This document shows positions 51,639 to 61,117 of a stretch of 64,000 nt of DNA, one piece after another. The notes below the pieces were generated by a model. That model did not search any database, was not told where the DNA came from, and was given only the letters and a program-made list of their open reading frames with translations. Location: positions 1-64,000 of the forward strand of contig NZ_VFIA01000021.1 in NCBI RefSeq assembly GCF_014282275.1, given 5' to 3'. The position numbers were made by a program, and so were the translations under genes. Each line of letters begins with the position of its first letter. The first letter of the stretch is position 1. This stretch comes from Spirosoma utsteinense (GTDB taxonomy: Bacteria > Bacteroidota > Bacteroidia > Cytophagales > Spirosomataceae).

Positions 51639-52481
51639 TTAGTACGAAAAGCCGATACCTGCGCCGGGGTACCAGTGGTCTTTCGGGATTTCTTTGAAAA
51701 AGACAAATTTGCGCCCTACTTCGAGCGACAGCCGGGCCAGCGCACTTGTTTCATGGGCATTGTCGCTGAGCAGCAGGCCGCCGGTACCAAGTTTTGGCAG
51801 TACCACCCGGTACTCGTCTTCCTCGTAGGTGGCCGAGTGGTCGCTATCATTGATAAACAGGTCGATGGGCTGGTTAAACGCACGCAGGCTCGTGATCGAG
51901 TCGCCATAAAGTACCTCACCCACCTCGCCATAAGGCCCGTCGAGCAGGTAGCCCGCCTTGGTGGCAATATCGGTACCATAATAGCGGCCGGGGTTGCCTT
52001 CTTCCCGGTTTCGCAGCAGCGCCGAACAGAGCAGCACCGCACCCAGGCCTTTGTCAACACCTGTTTCAATGACAACCGCCGGTTTGCGAAGCCGCACCAG
52101 TGCATACCAGCCCAGCCGCCGGCCAAACTCTACGCGCAAATCGGCTACACGTCGGTACGACGATGTTTTGGTTTTTTCGAGAATGTGGTTTCGCAGCGTC
52201 TCGTCCGTTTGCGCTTCCCAGATGTATTGCTGCACCAGCTGGGGCGACACGTTGGCCACTACGGCTACTGTATGCGCTAAATACAACAGATTGTCGTCGG
52301 TCAGCTCATAGGTGAAGTTGGTATCCTCGCGCGACTCAAGTCCCCAGCGCAGAATCTGGCTGTAGCGGTGGTTATACACTCCGCTGGCCATCTTTAACCG
52401 GGGCAGGAAGTTGACGACAGGCGACTTCCGCACTTTGTACAGCGTATCGAGTCCAAATACTTTAATAAGAAGTTTTCGCAT
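51639..52481 (-). CDS. SAM-dependent methyltransferase-like protein
   Basis: A 280-residue protein started at the ATG at 52479-52481 (MRKLLIKVFGLDTLYKV). The Rossmann core is VIETGVDKGLGAVLLCSALL, RYYGTDIATKAGYL, VLYGDSITSLRAF, IDLFINDSDHSATYEEDEY and LLLSDNAHETSAL, matching Methyltransf_24 proteins. Its substrate is probably a sugar of the exported glycan. It lies in the same minus-strand operon as the flippase and glycosyltransferases. Confidence 0.82.
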   Translation of the reverse strand: MRKLLIKVFGLDTLYKVRKSPVVNFLPRLKMASGVYNHRYSQILRWGLESREDTNFTYELTDDNLLYLAHTVAVVANVSPQLVQQYIWEAQTDETLRNHILEKTKTSSYRRVADLRVEFGRRLGWYALVRLRKPAVVIETGVDKGLGAVLLCSALLRNREEGNPGRYYGTDIATKAGYLLDGPYGEVGEVLYGDSITSLRAFNQPIDLFINDSDHSATYEEDEYRVVLPKLGTGGLLLSDNAHETSALARLSLEVGRKFVFFKEIPKDHWYPGAGIGFSY

Positions 52482-52571
52482 CAATCAGCCCACATCTTCT
52501 GTCGTGGGAGTTTAGTAGAAACAAATAGGTTCGCTATTGGTGATTGGTGATTGGTTGTTGGTGATCAGTTA

Positions 52572-52591
52572 CCCACAGCTGAAGCTGTGGG
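52572..52591. repeat. Short palindromic hairpin
   Basis: CCCACAGCT and AGCTGTGGG pair around GA in the gap between the methyltransferase-like gene and the flippase gene, next to small TTGGTGA repeats (52536-52562). Confidence 0.75.
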
Positions 52592-52612
52592 CTGTGTGGG
52601 TTGGTCGATCAT

Positions 52613-54112
52613 TTAACCGCGTATCTTTTTTGCCCGTTGCCAAACGCTGTTCAGCAGATCGGTCGCGTCGGGTGAAATGTTCAGGACATAGAGCAGGCCC
52701 AGAAAAAGGACTGTTATCAGGCTCGAACGAACGATCACATCGCTGCCTGTCTGCCACATCGACCCACTGTAATGGGGCACTTGTTCGCTTAGAAACCAGA
52801 CCAGCGCAGTTACGACAAGTACGGCCCCGTTCCGCCACGAAAAAGGCTGCATCCGAAAAGCCACCCATACCAGTAAGGTGCGGATAAAGTTGTACGAAAA
52901 AGTAGCCAGCACCGCCCCAATAGCTGCTCCGTTGATGCCATACCGTGGCAAGAGGTACCTATTGGCCAGGATCGTGATGATGATTAGACCAATAAAAAGT
53001 ACCGAGTCCAGCGCATAGAAGCGGGACGTAGATAGAATAAGGCCGTTCACACCCGTTGCCATATCGATGATTTTGCTCAGTCCCAGCCACAAAATAACGA
53101 AATAACCCGCTTCGTAGCCTGCCGGGAGCACAGTAAACAGGCTGGGTAGGTTAACCGCTACGCCTACGAATACCAGACACCCGGCAATAAGCTGGTTGAG
53201 ACAGCTCTTTCGGTAAATCATCAGGATATTGGCCCGGTCGTTTACTTTCCACGATTCGGCGATGAGCGTTGCGGCTACTTTGTAAAGCGCCGTGGCCGGT
53301 AAGGCAATGACAGCCGCAAAGTAAGAAGCCGTGCTGTATACCCCTGTGGCATCCAGACCCAGCGTGTTGCTGATCATGCCCTTGTCGATGGTTACGATGA
53401 TCTGCGTCGATAAGGCAGTCGTTAAGCTCAAACTGGCGTACCTGATCAAATCCCGGCGTAGCTGGGGCGTAACCGACAGATACCGTCGATCGAAGAACAG
53501 GTTTCCATCGCGGACAACACTGGCTACCATCAGCAATGTTGGAATTAGAAAGGCCAGTAACCATACGCCCAGGAATTGATCGAAGGTGAGCCAGCCCAGC
53601 CAGTAAAAACCGCCTACTGCCAGAATCAGAACCCGCTGCACGAACTGTTGCAGCAACGTACCCGTAACCGGGTCGTAGAGTAGCTTGGCGTAGTTGTCGA
53701 AGACGGCGAAATAAACCGTAAACAGGGTCAGTGGCAACAGGAGGTGGTAATATTCGACGAACAGGGGTGACTGCGTGCCATACTGCGCCACTACCCACGG
53801 CTTGCCCAGCCATAGCAGTAATACGCAGAGACCAAAACCGACGAGGGTCGTTACGCTGCTGATGATCAGGTAGCCGTTATGCTGCCGCTCGTTGTTGCGA
53901 AAGTAGGGAAAGTAGCGCCCGCCTGCGTTGTTCAGTCCCAGACTCGAAGCCTGTACCAGCACCTGCGACACGGCAATCAACAGCGCCATCAGTCCAATCT
54001 GCGCTTTGCTGAACAAGTTGGGAAAGAAGACGCCCTGGGTTAAAAAACCTACGCCTACACCCGCATAGGCGTAAATGGAACTCTGTATGGTCTGCCGTTT
54101 AATGATACCCAC
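52613..54112 (-). CDS. Oligosaccharide flippase (Wzx/MOP family)
   Basis: Polytopic membrane protein of about 499 residues that should flip a lipid-linked glycan. I start it at the GTG at 54110-54112 (GIIKRQTIQSSIYAYAGVGV), the usual start of Bacteroidota Wzx-like proteins; an upstream TTG would add 23 less typical residues. Twelve to fourteen hydrophobic segments are visible, including VGFLTQGVFFPNLF near the start and TALVWFLSEQVPHY near the end. A minus-strand TAAATTTG box at 54275-54282 is a likely promoter element for this and the downstream glycan genes. Confidence 0.9.
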   Translation of the reverse strand: MGIIKRQTIQSSIYAYAGVGVGFLTQGVFFPNLFSKAQIGLMALLIAVSQVLVQASSLGLNNAGGRYFPYFRNNERQHNGYLIISSVTTLVGFGLCVLLLWLGKPWVVAQYGTQSPLFVEYYHLLLPLTLFTVYFAVFDNYAKLLYDPVTGTLLQQFVQRVLILAVGGFYWLGWLTFDQFLGVWLLAFLIPTLLMVASVVRDGNLFFDRRYLSVTPQLRRDLIRYASLSLTTALSTQIIVTIDKGMISNTLGLDATGVYSTASYFAAVIALPATALYKVAATLIAESWKVNDRANILMIYRKSCLNQLIAGCLVFVGVAVNLPSLFTVLPAGYEAGYFVILWLGLSKIIDMATGVNGLILSTSRFYALDSVLFIGLIIITILANRYLLPRYGINGAAIGAVLATFSYNFIRTLLVWVAFRMQPFSWRNGAVLVVTALVWFLSEQVPHYSGSMWQTGSDVIVRSSLITVLFLGLLYVLNISPDATDLLNSVWQRAKKIRG

Positions 54113-54338
54113 GTACTGAACGAGTAAAAGAGCAAACCTGTCAACGAAAGGCGTCAGCCAGCTCGTTCGTTCACTCTCCAATTAGGTTTGCTAGCGAATA
54201 GATCAAGTTAGTCTGGCCCTCATGTTTCATGACACTTGGCCGCCAACTGTAGGCATCTACCCGGCTTAGCACCTCAAATTTACGGCTTTCAGGTGAGAAC
54301 TGCACTGACCCTTCAGGCACCAGCCGCCCGCTCCGGCT

Positions 54339-55358
54339 TCAGAGGATGTCGAAGCAGGGATCGACATGCGTGCGAATCTGTTCGCGCAGTTGCTCCACAC
54401 TCAGCCAGTCGGTGTTGGTAGCGGAGTTGTAGCGGAAACCGGCCTCCAGTCGGCGACCATTAAACGCCTTGATATAGGCCGCTACGTTCCAGCCAGGTGA
54501 GGAGGGGAGAATAATGTAGTAATTGTCCGTTTCGATGGTGTTATTGGCATCGATCTCGGAAATCATTTCTTCGTAGAGCCGTTCGCCGGGTCTGGTGCCA
54601 ACCAGTTTGTGCTCGCAGTCGGGGCCAATGGCTTCGGCCACGTCGATCAGGCGATAGGAAGGAAGCTTCGGAACAAAAATCTCTCCACCCCAGGCGTTTT
54701 CCAGCGCGTAGAAAATCAGTTCGATACCCGCTTCGGGCGAGATGCTGAACCGGGTCATTCCGGGGTGGGTAATGGGCAGAATACCGTCTTTCCGTTTTTC
54801 CATGAAAAACGGCACCACAGACCCCCTCGACCCAATCAGGTTACCACAGCGGACGACCGAAAAGCAGGTATCCCGGTCGACGGCCTGGTTATTGGCCGCC
54901 ATAAAGAGTTTGTCGGCGCACAGTTTGGTAGCGCCATATAGACTGATGGGAGCTGAGGCTTTGTCGGTAGAAAGGGCTACGACTCGTTTGACCTTGTTGT
55001 CGAGAGCCGCGTTTATGACGTTGTCGGCACCCAGAATATTCGTTTTAATGAACTCCATTGGGTTGTCTTCGGCCGTGGGAGCCTGCTTCAGGGCAGCCGT
55101 ATGAATAATAATGTCGACACCTGCGCAGGCCCGGCGGAGCCGTTCTTTATCCCGGACATCGCCGATGATGAACCGGATCGATGGGTACTGCAATCTGGGG
55201 TAAGTCTGCGCCATATCGAATTGCTTCAACTCATCGCGGGAGTAGACGATTACCCGTTTTACGGCCGGAAAGCGCTGGTAAACCATCTCGACGAATTTTT
55301 TGCCAAAGGAGCCAGTACCGCCCGTAACGAGAATGGATTTGCCGGTTAAGTCAAGCAT
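54339..55358 (-). CDS. UDP-GlcNAc 4,6-dehydratase, PseB-like (inverting)
   Basis: NAD-type short-chain dehydrogenase of 339 residues, started at 55358 (MLDLTGKSILVTGGTGSFGK). It matches inverting UDP-GlcNAc 4,6-dehydratases: TGGTGSFGKKFVE, RDELKQFDMAQTYP, VDIIIHTAALKQAPTAEDNP, the STDKASAPISLYGATK catalytic region (atypical SxxxK) and the C-terminal RPGERLYEEMI. Its product feeds pseudaminic acid or other deoxy-sugar routes. No PseC/H/G/I set separate from the leg genes is seen, so it may serve another sugar of this glycan. It follows legF after a 119-bp gap. Confidence 0.88.
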   Translation of the reverse strand: MLDLTGKSILVTGGTGSFGKKFVEMVYQRFPAVKRVIVYSRDELKQFDMAQTYPRLQYPSIRFIIGDVRDKERLRRACAGVDIIIHTAALKQAPTAEDNPMEFIKTNILGADNVINAALDNKVKRVVALSTDKASAPISLYGATKLCADKLFMAANNQAVDRDTCFSVVRCGNLIGSRGSVVPFFMEKRKDGILPITHPGMTRFSISPEAGIELIFYALENAWGGEIFVPKLPSYRLIDVAEAIGPDCEHKLVGTRPGERLYEEMISEIDANNTIETDNYYIILPSSPGWNVAAYIKAFNGRRLEAGFRYNSATNTDWLSVEQLREQIRTHVDPCFDIL

Positions 55359-55477
55359 GCATAAGTGGAGAAACGGCACATGTAGGCCTGATCATACAGA
55401 CGTCTCAGCCGGTACTTCGTAACGGTTTGCGTAAAATCGGGCAGGTACGGTATAAAAAATGGCCACGAGCCAAGGCC

Positions 55478-56176
55478 TTACTGACCGGGTTTTGGCGATC
55501 GGTTCGCGGCCAGGAATTCGGCAAAAGCCCAGTCGAGCGGGGTGTCCAGATCGACCGAGTCTTCAGCGCTCATGACGTACTTTTTTACTTTGCCGAACTG
55601 GCTGAGCGGCTTTTGCAGGAGCGACGCCGTATTGATTATATAAACGGCTCCGTTGTAGGCGTAAACCGCCGGGCAATCCTGCCGACGGGTAAAGTTGCTT
55701 TCCTTCGACCGGTTCAAATAACCATCACCATTCTCCTCGAAGAGGTTGTAGTAGGGGTTGTTCGCCGATTCTGTTACGGATACCACCATATCAAGACCGT
55801 CGGTATACAGCGCCAGAGCTTCCCGCACGTGCTGAGCCGTCCGGAACGGGGAAGTTGGCTGAAGCAACACCAGCGTGTCGTACAGCCGATTCTGCTGCCG
55901 GTAAAAATCGAGGGCATGCAGCATCACTTCATAACTCCCCGACTGGTCGGTGGCCAGCGAATCGGGCCGTTTGAATGGTACGGACAGGCCATAGGCTTCG
56001 GCAGCCCGGATAATGTCGTCCGCATCGGTAGAGAGGCAGATATCTTCGTCCGGAGCCAGTTCCCGCGCCGTATCGATGGCGTAGTACAACAGCGGCTTCC
56101 CCACAAACGGCCTGGTGTTCTTGCCCGGTATACCCTTTGAGCCGCCCCGCGCCGTAATCAGGAACAGGGGTTTCAT
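55478..56176 (-). CDS. legF: CMP-nonulosonate (legionaminate) cytidylyltransferase
   Basis: Activates a nonulosonic acid with CTP to give the CMP-sugar. The 232-residue protein matches NeuA/PseF/LegF: ITARGGSKGIPGKNTRPFVG, CLSTDADDIIRAAEAYG, FKRPDSLATDQSGSYEVM, LLQPTSPFRTAQHVREAL and ESANNPYYN. It overlaps the preceding PtmE-like stop by 4 bases and is last in the seven-gene Leg operon. I name it legF because of the operon; a PseF-type enzyme would look similar. Confidence 0.85.
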   Translation of the reverse strand: MKPLFLITARGGSKGIPGKNTRPFVGKPLLYYAIDTARELAPDEDICLSTDADDIIRAAEAYGLSVPFKRPDSLATDQSGSYEVMLHALDFYRQQNRLYDTLVLLQPTSPFRTAQHVREALALYTDGLDMVVSVTESANNPYYNLFEENGDGYLNRSKESNFTRRQDCPAVYAYNGAVYIINTASLLQKPLSQFGKVKKYVMSAEDSVDLDTPLDWAFAEFLAANRSPKPGQ

Positions 56177-57216
56177 AAGGTGATGTGGTTGATATCGACG
56201 CAGGCTTTCTGGTAATCTTCGTGCCGGCCAATGTCGAGCCAGTAGCCCAGCATGGGAAAATACGTAACGGTATGTCCTTCGGCAATGAGCTTTTCGAGCA
56301 GATCCGTGGCGTTATAGACGCCTTCCGGAATCAGATCGACCATGCTCCGTTTCATCAGGTAAATGCCCGCGTTGATGTAATACGTGTAGGTTGGTTTTTC
56401 CTTCAGCGACCGGATGGCACCCTCGTTGGTTTCGAGAACGGCGTAGGGAATGTTGACCTGATACGGCACCGTCGCCACCGACATATCGGCGTTCTGCTGG
56501 CGGAAGGCTTCGTAGAAATCTTCGAAGTCGATGTTGGTCAGCAGGTCGGAGTTCATCAGCAGAATGGTGTCATTCTGATAATTATCCGTCAGCCGCATCG
56601 ACCCGATGGTGCCCAGCGGTTCATCTTCGCGGGTATACTGAATGCTTATCCCTTTGGCCGATCCGTCACCAAAATAGTCTTCCAGCTGCTCGCCCAGGTA
56701 GCGCGTGGTAATGTGAATGTGGTTGATACCGTAGCGCGTGAGCCGGTCAACGTTATGTTCGATAATCGGCTTGTCGCCAACTTTCAGCAGCGGTTTGGGT
56801 GTGTCGCGCGTGAGGGGCATGAGCCGTTCGCCCTTGCCGCCCGCCATAATAACGGCATCGACCGGCAACAGCGCTTTCGTCTTGGCCAGGTTGACAATGC
56901 GGATGATACGTCCGTCGTCGTCCAGCTCCGGAATCAGCTGTAGCAGCTGCGCCCGAAAGCGCCGGATGGTTTCGGTATTGTATTCGTTTTGCCGCAGGAA
57001 CCGGAAGTTCGGGTTCATAAACTGGCTCACCGGTTCGCTGATGGGTTTTCCGTCGATCAACCCCCGCCGGATGTCGCCGTCGGTGAGCGTGCCAAACAGT
57101 CTGCCGGTGTCGTCGGTCACGAAAAGCGTGAGGTACTGCCCAAGGCTGCTGATCTGCTCCAGCGCGCGGGCAACGGGTACATCCTGCCGGACGATATGTT
57201 TACTGTAGTCTGCCAC
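56173..57216 (-). CDS. ptmE: CBS-domain nucleotidyltransferase, PtmE-like
   Basis: A 347-residue fusion of two N-terminal CBS domains (about 5-120, FVTDDTGRLFGTLTDGDIRR) and a sugar-phosphate nucleotidyltransferase domain (AVIMAGGKGERLMPLTRDTP, KPLLKVGDKPIIEHNV, YTREDEPLGTIGSM, LMNSDLLTNIDF). In Campylobacter PtmE makes GDP-GlcN for legionaminic acid synthesis, which fits here. It overlaps legG by 17 bases and legF by 4. Its CBS domains suggest regulation by an adenosyl ligand. Other nucleotidyltransferases with CBS domains exist, so the specific donor is inference from the operon. Confidence 0.85.
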   Translation of the reverse strand: MADYSKHIVRQDVPVARALEQISSLGQYLTLFVTDDTGRLFGTLTDGDIRRGLIDGKPISEPVSQFMNPNFRFLRQNEYNTETIRRFRAQLLQLIPELDDDGRIIRIVNLAKTKALLPVDAVIMAGGKGERLMPLTRDTPKPLLKVGDKPIIEHNVDRLTRYGINHIHITTRYLGEQLEDYFGDGSAKGISIQYTREDEPLGTIGSMRLTDNYQNDTILLMNSDLLTNIDFEDFYEAFRQQNADMSVATVPYQVNIPYAVLETNEGAIRSLKEKPTYTYYINAGIYLMKRSMVDLIPEGVYNATDLLEKLIAEGHTVTYFPMLGYWLDIGRHEDYQKACVDINHITL

Positions 57217-58312
57217 GAACCTGTTTTAGAATAGAAACGATTTGTTGGGCGGTGGTGCCGTTGCCGTACGCATCGATGGGAGCGAGGGCTTCGGCCGTTT
57301 CGATACGCTGCACCGCTTCCAGAATACGATCGGTCTGGACCGGGCAGTTGATGATGTTGGGCGTTAAGAGCCGCCCTTCCTGCCGACTGCCCAGGTTGAT
57401 CACGTATTTCGGAAAAAAGCTGGCCTCGACAAACCCGCTCGACGTATTGCCCAGCATAAACCGGCAGTATTTCATGCACGAAAGGTAGCCGATTGTGCCG
57501 AATGATTCGATACCCACCGCGTTCGGGTGCCGGTCGATGAACGCCAGCAGCTGCTCCCGCACGTAGTTGCCCATGGTATCGGCGTTGGGCATGGTGATGA
57601 TCAGCTGGTAGTCCGGCAGTTGGTCCAGCGCACCGATGAGTTCCGCTACGTGAGCCTTGTTCTTTTCGAATGAAACCGTCTCGGGGTGAAACGTGATCAG
57701 GATCGATGGGTGGTCGAGGTCGATGGCAAATTTCCCGAAGAACTCGACTTTGGTTAGCAATGTCAGGTGCCGGAGATTATCGATGCTGAGCGCGCCTACA
57801 TTGTACACGTTCTCTGCCGAGCCGGTCAGTTCGAACACCCGCGCTTTGTAGGCGTCGGTGGTTGTGAAATGGTAGGTCGACATGACCGTGATCGCGTGCC
57901 GAAACGCGTTGTCGATAGCGCCCAGCGTGGTTTCGCCCCCGTGGATATGCGCGATGGGAATGTTGAACGGCACGGCGCTGGCCACGGCGGCAAACATCTC
58001 GAACCGGTCGCCCAGGCACAGCACAAGGTCGTAGCTTTCGGTCGGCCACAGCCCCGAAAACGCCTGCATGACGCTGCCCATGGTGTGACTAATGTCGGCC
58101 GGGGTGTCGCCTGCGGGGACCGCGTCAATCCGGTGCGTTACCGAAAAGCCGTTCGCCACGATCTGGTCGACGGTATGGCCGTGGCGGGCCGACAGGTGCG
58201 TACCAAAGGCGATGACGCCGAGATCGAAAAGCGAATCGTCTGCTAGGGCCGTCAGCAGTGGGTAATAGATGCTGTAGTCGGCCCGGGAGCTGGTTAAAAC
58301 GCCGATTTTCAT
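57200..58312 (-). CDS. legG: Hydrolysing UDP/GDP-sugar 2-epimerase, LegG/NeuC
   Basis: Hydrolyses and epimerises the NDP-bacillosamine-type sugar at C2, releasing the free ManNAc-like precursor. The 370-residue GT-B-like protein has GVLTSSRADYSIYYPLL, VLCLGDRFEMFAAVASAV, IPIAHIHGGETTLGAIDNAFRHA, ILITFHPETVSF, and the C-terminal GNTSSGFVEASFFPKYVINLG with LGSRQEGR. These are NeuC/LegG hallmarks. Start overlaps legI stop by 4 bases. Confidence 0.92.
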   Translation of the reverse strand: MKIGVLTSSRADYSIYYPLLTALADDSLFDLGVIAFGTHLSARHGHTVDQIVANGFSVTHRIDAVPAGDTPADISHTMGSVMQAFSGLWPTESYDLVLCLGDRFEMFAAVASAVPFNIPIAHIHGGETTLGAIDNAFRHAITVMSTYHFTTTDAYKARVFELTGSAENVYNVGALSIDNLRHLTLLTKVEFFGKFAIDLDHPSILITFHPETVSFEKNKAHVAELIGALDQLPDYQLIITMPNADTMGNYVREQLLAFIDRHPNAVGIESFGTIGYLSCMKYCRFMLGNTSSGFVEASFFPKYVINLGSRQEGRLLTPNIINCPVQTDRILEAVQRIETAEALAPIDAYGNGTTAQQIVSILKQVRGRLQ

Positions 58313-59331
58313 GCCAGATCCTCCCAGCGTAAGAGGTGATCGGGCATGACATCGACGGCCAGAGTCCGGCCCGTGACGCTATCCAGGAGCATGGGCGAAA
58401 TACCGCTGCCGGGGCGTTTCATCACCAGATCGGCTTCGGTCAGTACGTGCCCCGTTGCCAGTGGCCGGGCGAGGTGAATACTCTTCCGGGCAACGGCTAT
58501 GTTCTTCTGTTCCGATGGAGTAGGCTGTTTCACGCTATCACCCAGCGCTAGTTCAATGTTTCGGATGGCTCGGACCATGTGTGTCAGCTCATCCGGTTCG
58601 AGGGATGCCAGATGGTCGGGGCCTTCCAGCGACCGGTTCAGCGTGAAATGTTTTTCAATCACCGTAGCGCCGAGGGCAACGGCCGCAATGGGTACTTCGA
58701 TGCCGGACGTATGGTCGGAGTAGCCAACGGCCACGCCAAACGTTTCGCCGATGGTATGCATGGCACGCAGGTTAACATCCTGGAACGGCGAGGGATAATC
58801 GGTGTTGCAGTGCAGTACGGTAATGTTTTCGCGGGCAGTACCGGCTTTGATCAGGACATCCAGCATGGCTGAAATGTCGTCCATCGTGGCCATACCCGTT
58901 GAGGCAATGACCTGCTTATTATAGCTCCCGATCTTGCGGAGGTAGGGCAGGTTGGTGATTTCACCGGATGGAATCTTGAAAATGTCGATGCCCAGACCCG
59001 CCAGAAAGTTGAGACTTTCAAGATCGAAAGCGGTAGACAAAAACTGTATGTTCCGCAGCTGGCAGTGCGCCATCAGCTCCAAATGATCGGTCGGGCTCAG
59101 TTCCAGCTTTTTCAGCATGGCATACTGGGAGTTGTCCGTCTCGCCGGGCATGTTGTTCACCTGGTAGTCGGCTTTTTTGGCCGACGTACTCACGAGCTTC
59201 TCGGTTTTGAACGTCTGGAACTTGACGATATCGGCCCCCGCTTCGGCCGCTATGTCGATCAGCTGCTTGGCGAGGTCGATATCGCCGTTATGATTGACGC
59301 CGGCTTCGGCGATGATCAGTGTCTTACTCAT
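58309..59331 (-). CDS. legI: N,N'-diacetyllegionaminate synthase (NeuB/LegI family)
   Basis: Condenses the free sugar with phosphoenolpyruvate to form the nine-carbon acid. The 340-residue protein has an N-terminal TIM barrel (IIAEAGVNHNGDIDLAKQLI, FQTFKTEKLVS, AVGYSDHTSGIEV, VIEKHFTLNRSLEGPDH). A C-terminal antifreeze-like SAF domain follows (ARKSIHLARPLATGHVLTEADL, VMKRPGSGISP). NeuB, PseI and LegI are alike at this level; LegI is chosen from the operon partners. It overlaps both neighbours by 4 bases. Confidence 0.92.
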   Translation of the reverse strand: MSKTLIIAEAGVNHNGDIDLAKQLIDIAAEAGADIVKFQTFKTEKLVSTSAKKADYQVNNMPGETDNSQYAMLKKLELSPTDHLELMAHCQLRNIQFLSTAFDLESLNFLAGLGIDIFKIPSGEITNLPYLRKIGSYNKQVIASTGMATMDDISAMLDVLIKAGTARENITVLHCNTDYPSPFQDVNLRAMHTIGETFGVAVGYSDHTSGIEVPIAAVALGATVIEKHFTLNRSLEGPDHLASLEPDELTHMVRAIRNIELALGDSVKQPTPSEQKNIAVARKSIHLARPLATGHVLTEADLVMKRPGSGISPMLLDSVTGRTLAVDVMPDHLLRWEDLA

Positions 59332-59975
59332 GCTACTCGTTTTTTCAGAACTGCCGGGTTACCCGCATACAGCCCTCCTTCCTCGGAATTGGTCAGCAGC
59401 ACGGCCCCCGCGCCAATCAGCCCGTTTGGGGCTACGTGGACGCCATGGGACAGTATGGCACGGCTACCCACAAAGCAATGGTCGCCCACCAGACAGTCGC
59501 CGTTGACGACGGCCCCCGTCGATACGTGGCAGTGGTCGCCAATCCGGGCGTCGTGCTCGATCAGGGATCCCGTATTGATGATGCAATTGACACCGATCTG
59601 CGCCCCCGCATTCACAAACGCCTGGTGATGGATAACCGTGCCCTCGCCAATCAGCGCCCGGTGGGACACGTAGGCCGTGGGTGAAATCACCGTGGTCAAC
59701 GTACCGCCCAGGCTTTTGATCAAGTGATAGAGTCGGGTGCGTACGGCGCTGGACCGGATCTGGCCCACCGTGACCAGAAAATACCGGTACTCCCGCGCCA
59801 GGGCTTCAATGTCGTCATCGGTAGCGACGACGGCATAACCGGATTGGGTCGTACCCAGCTTCTCCCGCGTATCGACAATTCCGGCAATACTGAACTGGCC
59901 GGACGCTTCCACCACATCGATCACCGATTTGCAGTGCCCACCGCCCCCTACCAGTATCAGTTGTTCCTTGCTCAT
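59328..59975 (-). CDS. legH: Left-handed beta-helix acetyltransferase (PglD/LegH/NeuD-like)
   Basis: N-acetyltransferase of 215 residues, expected to acetylate the 4-amino sugar made by LegC. The N-terminal Rossmann-like part is LILVGGGGHCKSVIDVVEAS. The hexapeptide-repeat beta-helix (about 105-200) includes GTVIHHQAFVNAGAQIGVNC, INTGSLIEHDARIGDHCHVS and GAVVNGDCLVGDHCFVGSRA, with catalytic His (IEHD) as in PglD. The end is LYAGNPAVLKKRVA. Overlaps on both sides are 4 bases. Confidence 0.9.
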   Translation of the reverse strand: MSKEQLILVGGGGHCKSVIDVVEASGQFSIAGIVDTREKLGTTQSGYAVVATDDDIEALAREYRYFLVTVGQIRSSAVRTRLYHLIKSLGGTLTTVISPTAYVSHRALIGEGTVIHHQAFVNAGAQIGVNCIINTGSLIEHDARIGDHCHVSTGAVVNGDCLVGDHCFVGSRAILSHGVHVAPNGLIGAGAVLLTNSEEGGLYAGNPAVLKKRVA

Positions 59976-61117
59976 GTCAGCCGTACACTGCTGGGAATGT
60001 TCACAAGACGATCTTCAATGTACTGTGCATTCGTGCTGTCGTCGTGCAGGCAGTGGCTCAGCATGGGCAGCTTGGTCAGCAACGTCCAGGCCGGGCGGGT
60101 CATGATGCCTTTGCTGTTCGTATACGCTAAAAACTCGTCGCGCTCCTGTCGGTCGTTCAGCAAGACGGCGTTTAGCCAGAAGTTGGACTGGCTATCGGCG
60201 GGCTGTTGAATAAATTGATACGGAGTTGTCTGGAAAAATGCCTGATAGAACCCGGCCAGCTGCTGCTTGTTGGCAATGAACCCGTCGAGCTGCTCCATCT
60301 GGGCGCAGGCCATGGCCGCGTTCAGGTTCGGTAGCCGGTAGTTATAGCCCGTCTGGTCGTGGTTGAACTCCCATTTGTGCGGCACCTTGGCCTGGGTCGT
60401 CAGGTGTTTACCCAGTTTACCCAGCTGCTCGTCATTGGTGACGACCATGCCGCCCCCGCCACAGGTAATGGTTTTGTTGCCGTTGAAGCTGTAGGTGCCC
60501 AGCAGCCCGAACGTGCCGGTTTGTTTGCCCTGGTACGTACTACCCAGCGATTCGGCGGCATCTTCCACGACGGCAATATGGTGGGTCGTGCAGATCTGAA
60601 CGATAGCCTCGATCCGGGCCGGATGCCCAAATGTATGCATCGGCACACAGGCGCTCACGCGCTTCCCGCTGGCGATGTGGTAACAACTCCCGTTCCTGAT
60701 TTCGGTTTGGCTGTCCAGAAAAGCGGATAACTTCTCGGGGCTGAGGCTGAGTGTATTAAGGTCGATGTCGATGAAACAGGGTTCCGCGCCGGTATAGGCA
60801 ATGGCGTTGCTGGTAGCCACGAACGAGAGCGGCTGGGTCAGCACCAGGTCGTCGCGCTCAACTCCCGCTAGTACCAGCGCGATGTGCAGCGCGGCCGTAC
60901 CATTTACGGTGGCGATGGCGTAGGGCGCCCCGGTGTACTCCCGGATCTGCTCTTCGAACCGATCGACGTACCGGCCTACCGACGAGACGAACGTGGAGTC
61001 TATAGCGTCGTTGACATACGCCTTCTCATTGCCTGTGAAGCGGGGCTCGTGCAGGGGAATAAAACCGTCGGTTTCGCCGAAGGTGTCGCGTACGAACTGA
61101 ACGAACCGGTCAAACAT
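59972..61117 (-). CDS. legC: PLP-dependent aminotransferase LegC (DegT/DnrJ/EryC1)
   Basis: Transfers an amino group to C4 of the NDP-4-keto-6-deoxy sugar. The 381-residue fold-type I protein shows EPRFTGNEKAYVNDAIDSTFVSS, ATVNGTAALHIALVLAGV, DEVI-like DLVLTQPLSFVATSNAI, the PLP Asp in HHIAVVEDAAESLGSTY and Schiff-base lysine in SFNGNKTITCGGGGMVV. The LegC subfamily (DUF-type FVSSVGRYVDRFEEQIREYTG) is recognisable. It overlaps legB by 8 bases. Confidence 0.93.
   Translation of the reverse strand: MFDRFVQFVRDTFGETDGFIPLHEPRFTGNEKAYVNDAIDSTFVSSVGRYVDRFEEQIREYTGAPYAIATVNGTAALHIALVLAGVERDDLVLTQPLSFVATSNAIAYTGAEPCFIDIDLNTLSLSPEKLSAFLDSQTEIRNGSCYHIASGKRVSACVPMHTFGHPARIEAIVQICTTHHIAVVEDAAESLGSTYQGKQTGTFGLLGTYSFNGNKTITCGGGGMVVTNDEQLGKLGKHLTTQAKVPHKWEFNHDQTGYNYRLPNLNAAMACAQMEQLDGFIANKQQLAGFYQAFFQTTPYQFIQQPADSQSNFWLNAVLLNDRQERDEFLAYTNSKGIMTRPAWTLLTKLPMLSHCLHDDSTNAQYIEDRLVNIPSSVRLT

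Noticed and set aside
56185-56943. 252-residue open frame on the plus strand
   Set aside because: Shadow of the PtmE-like gene, no motifs and wrong codon pattern.
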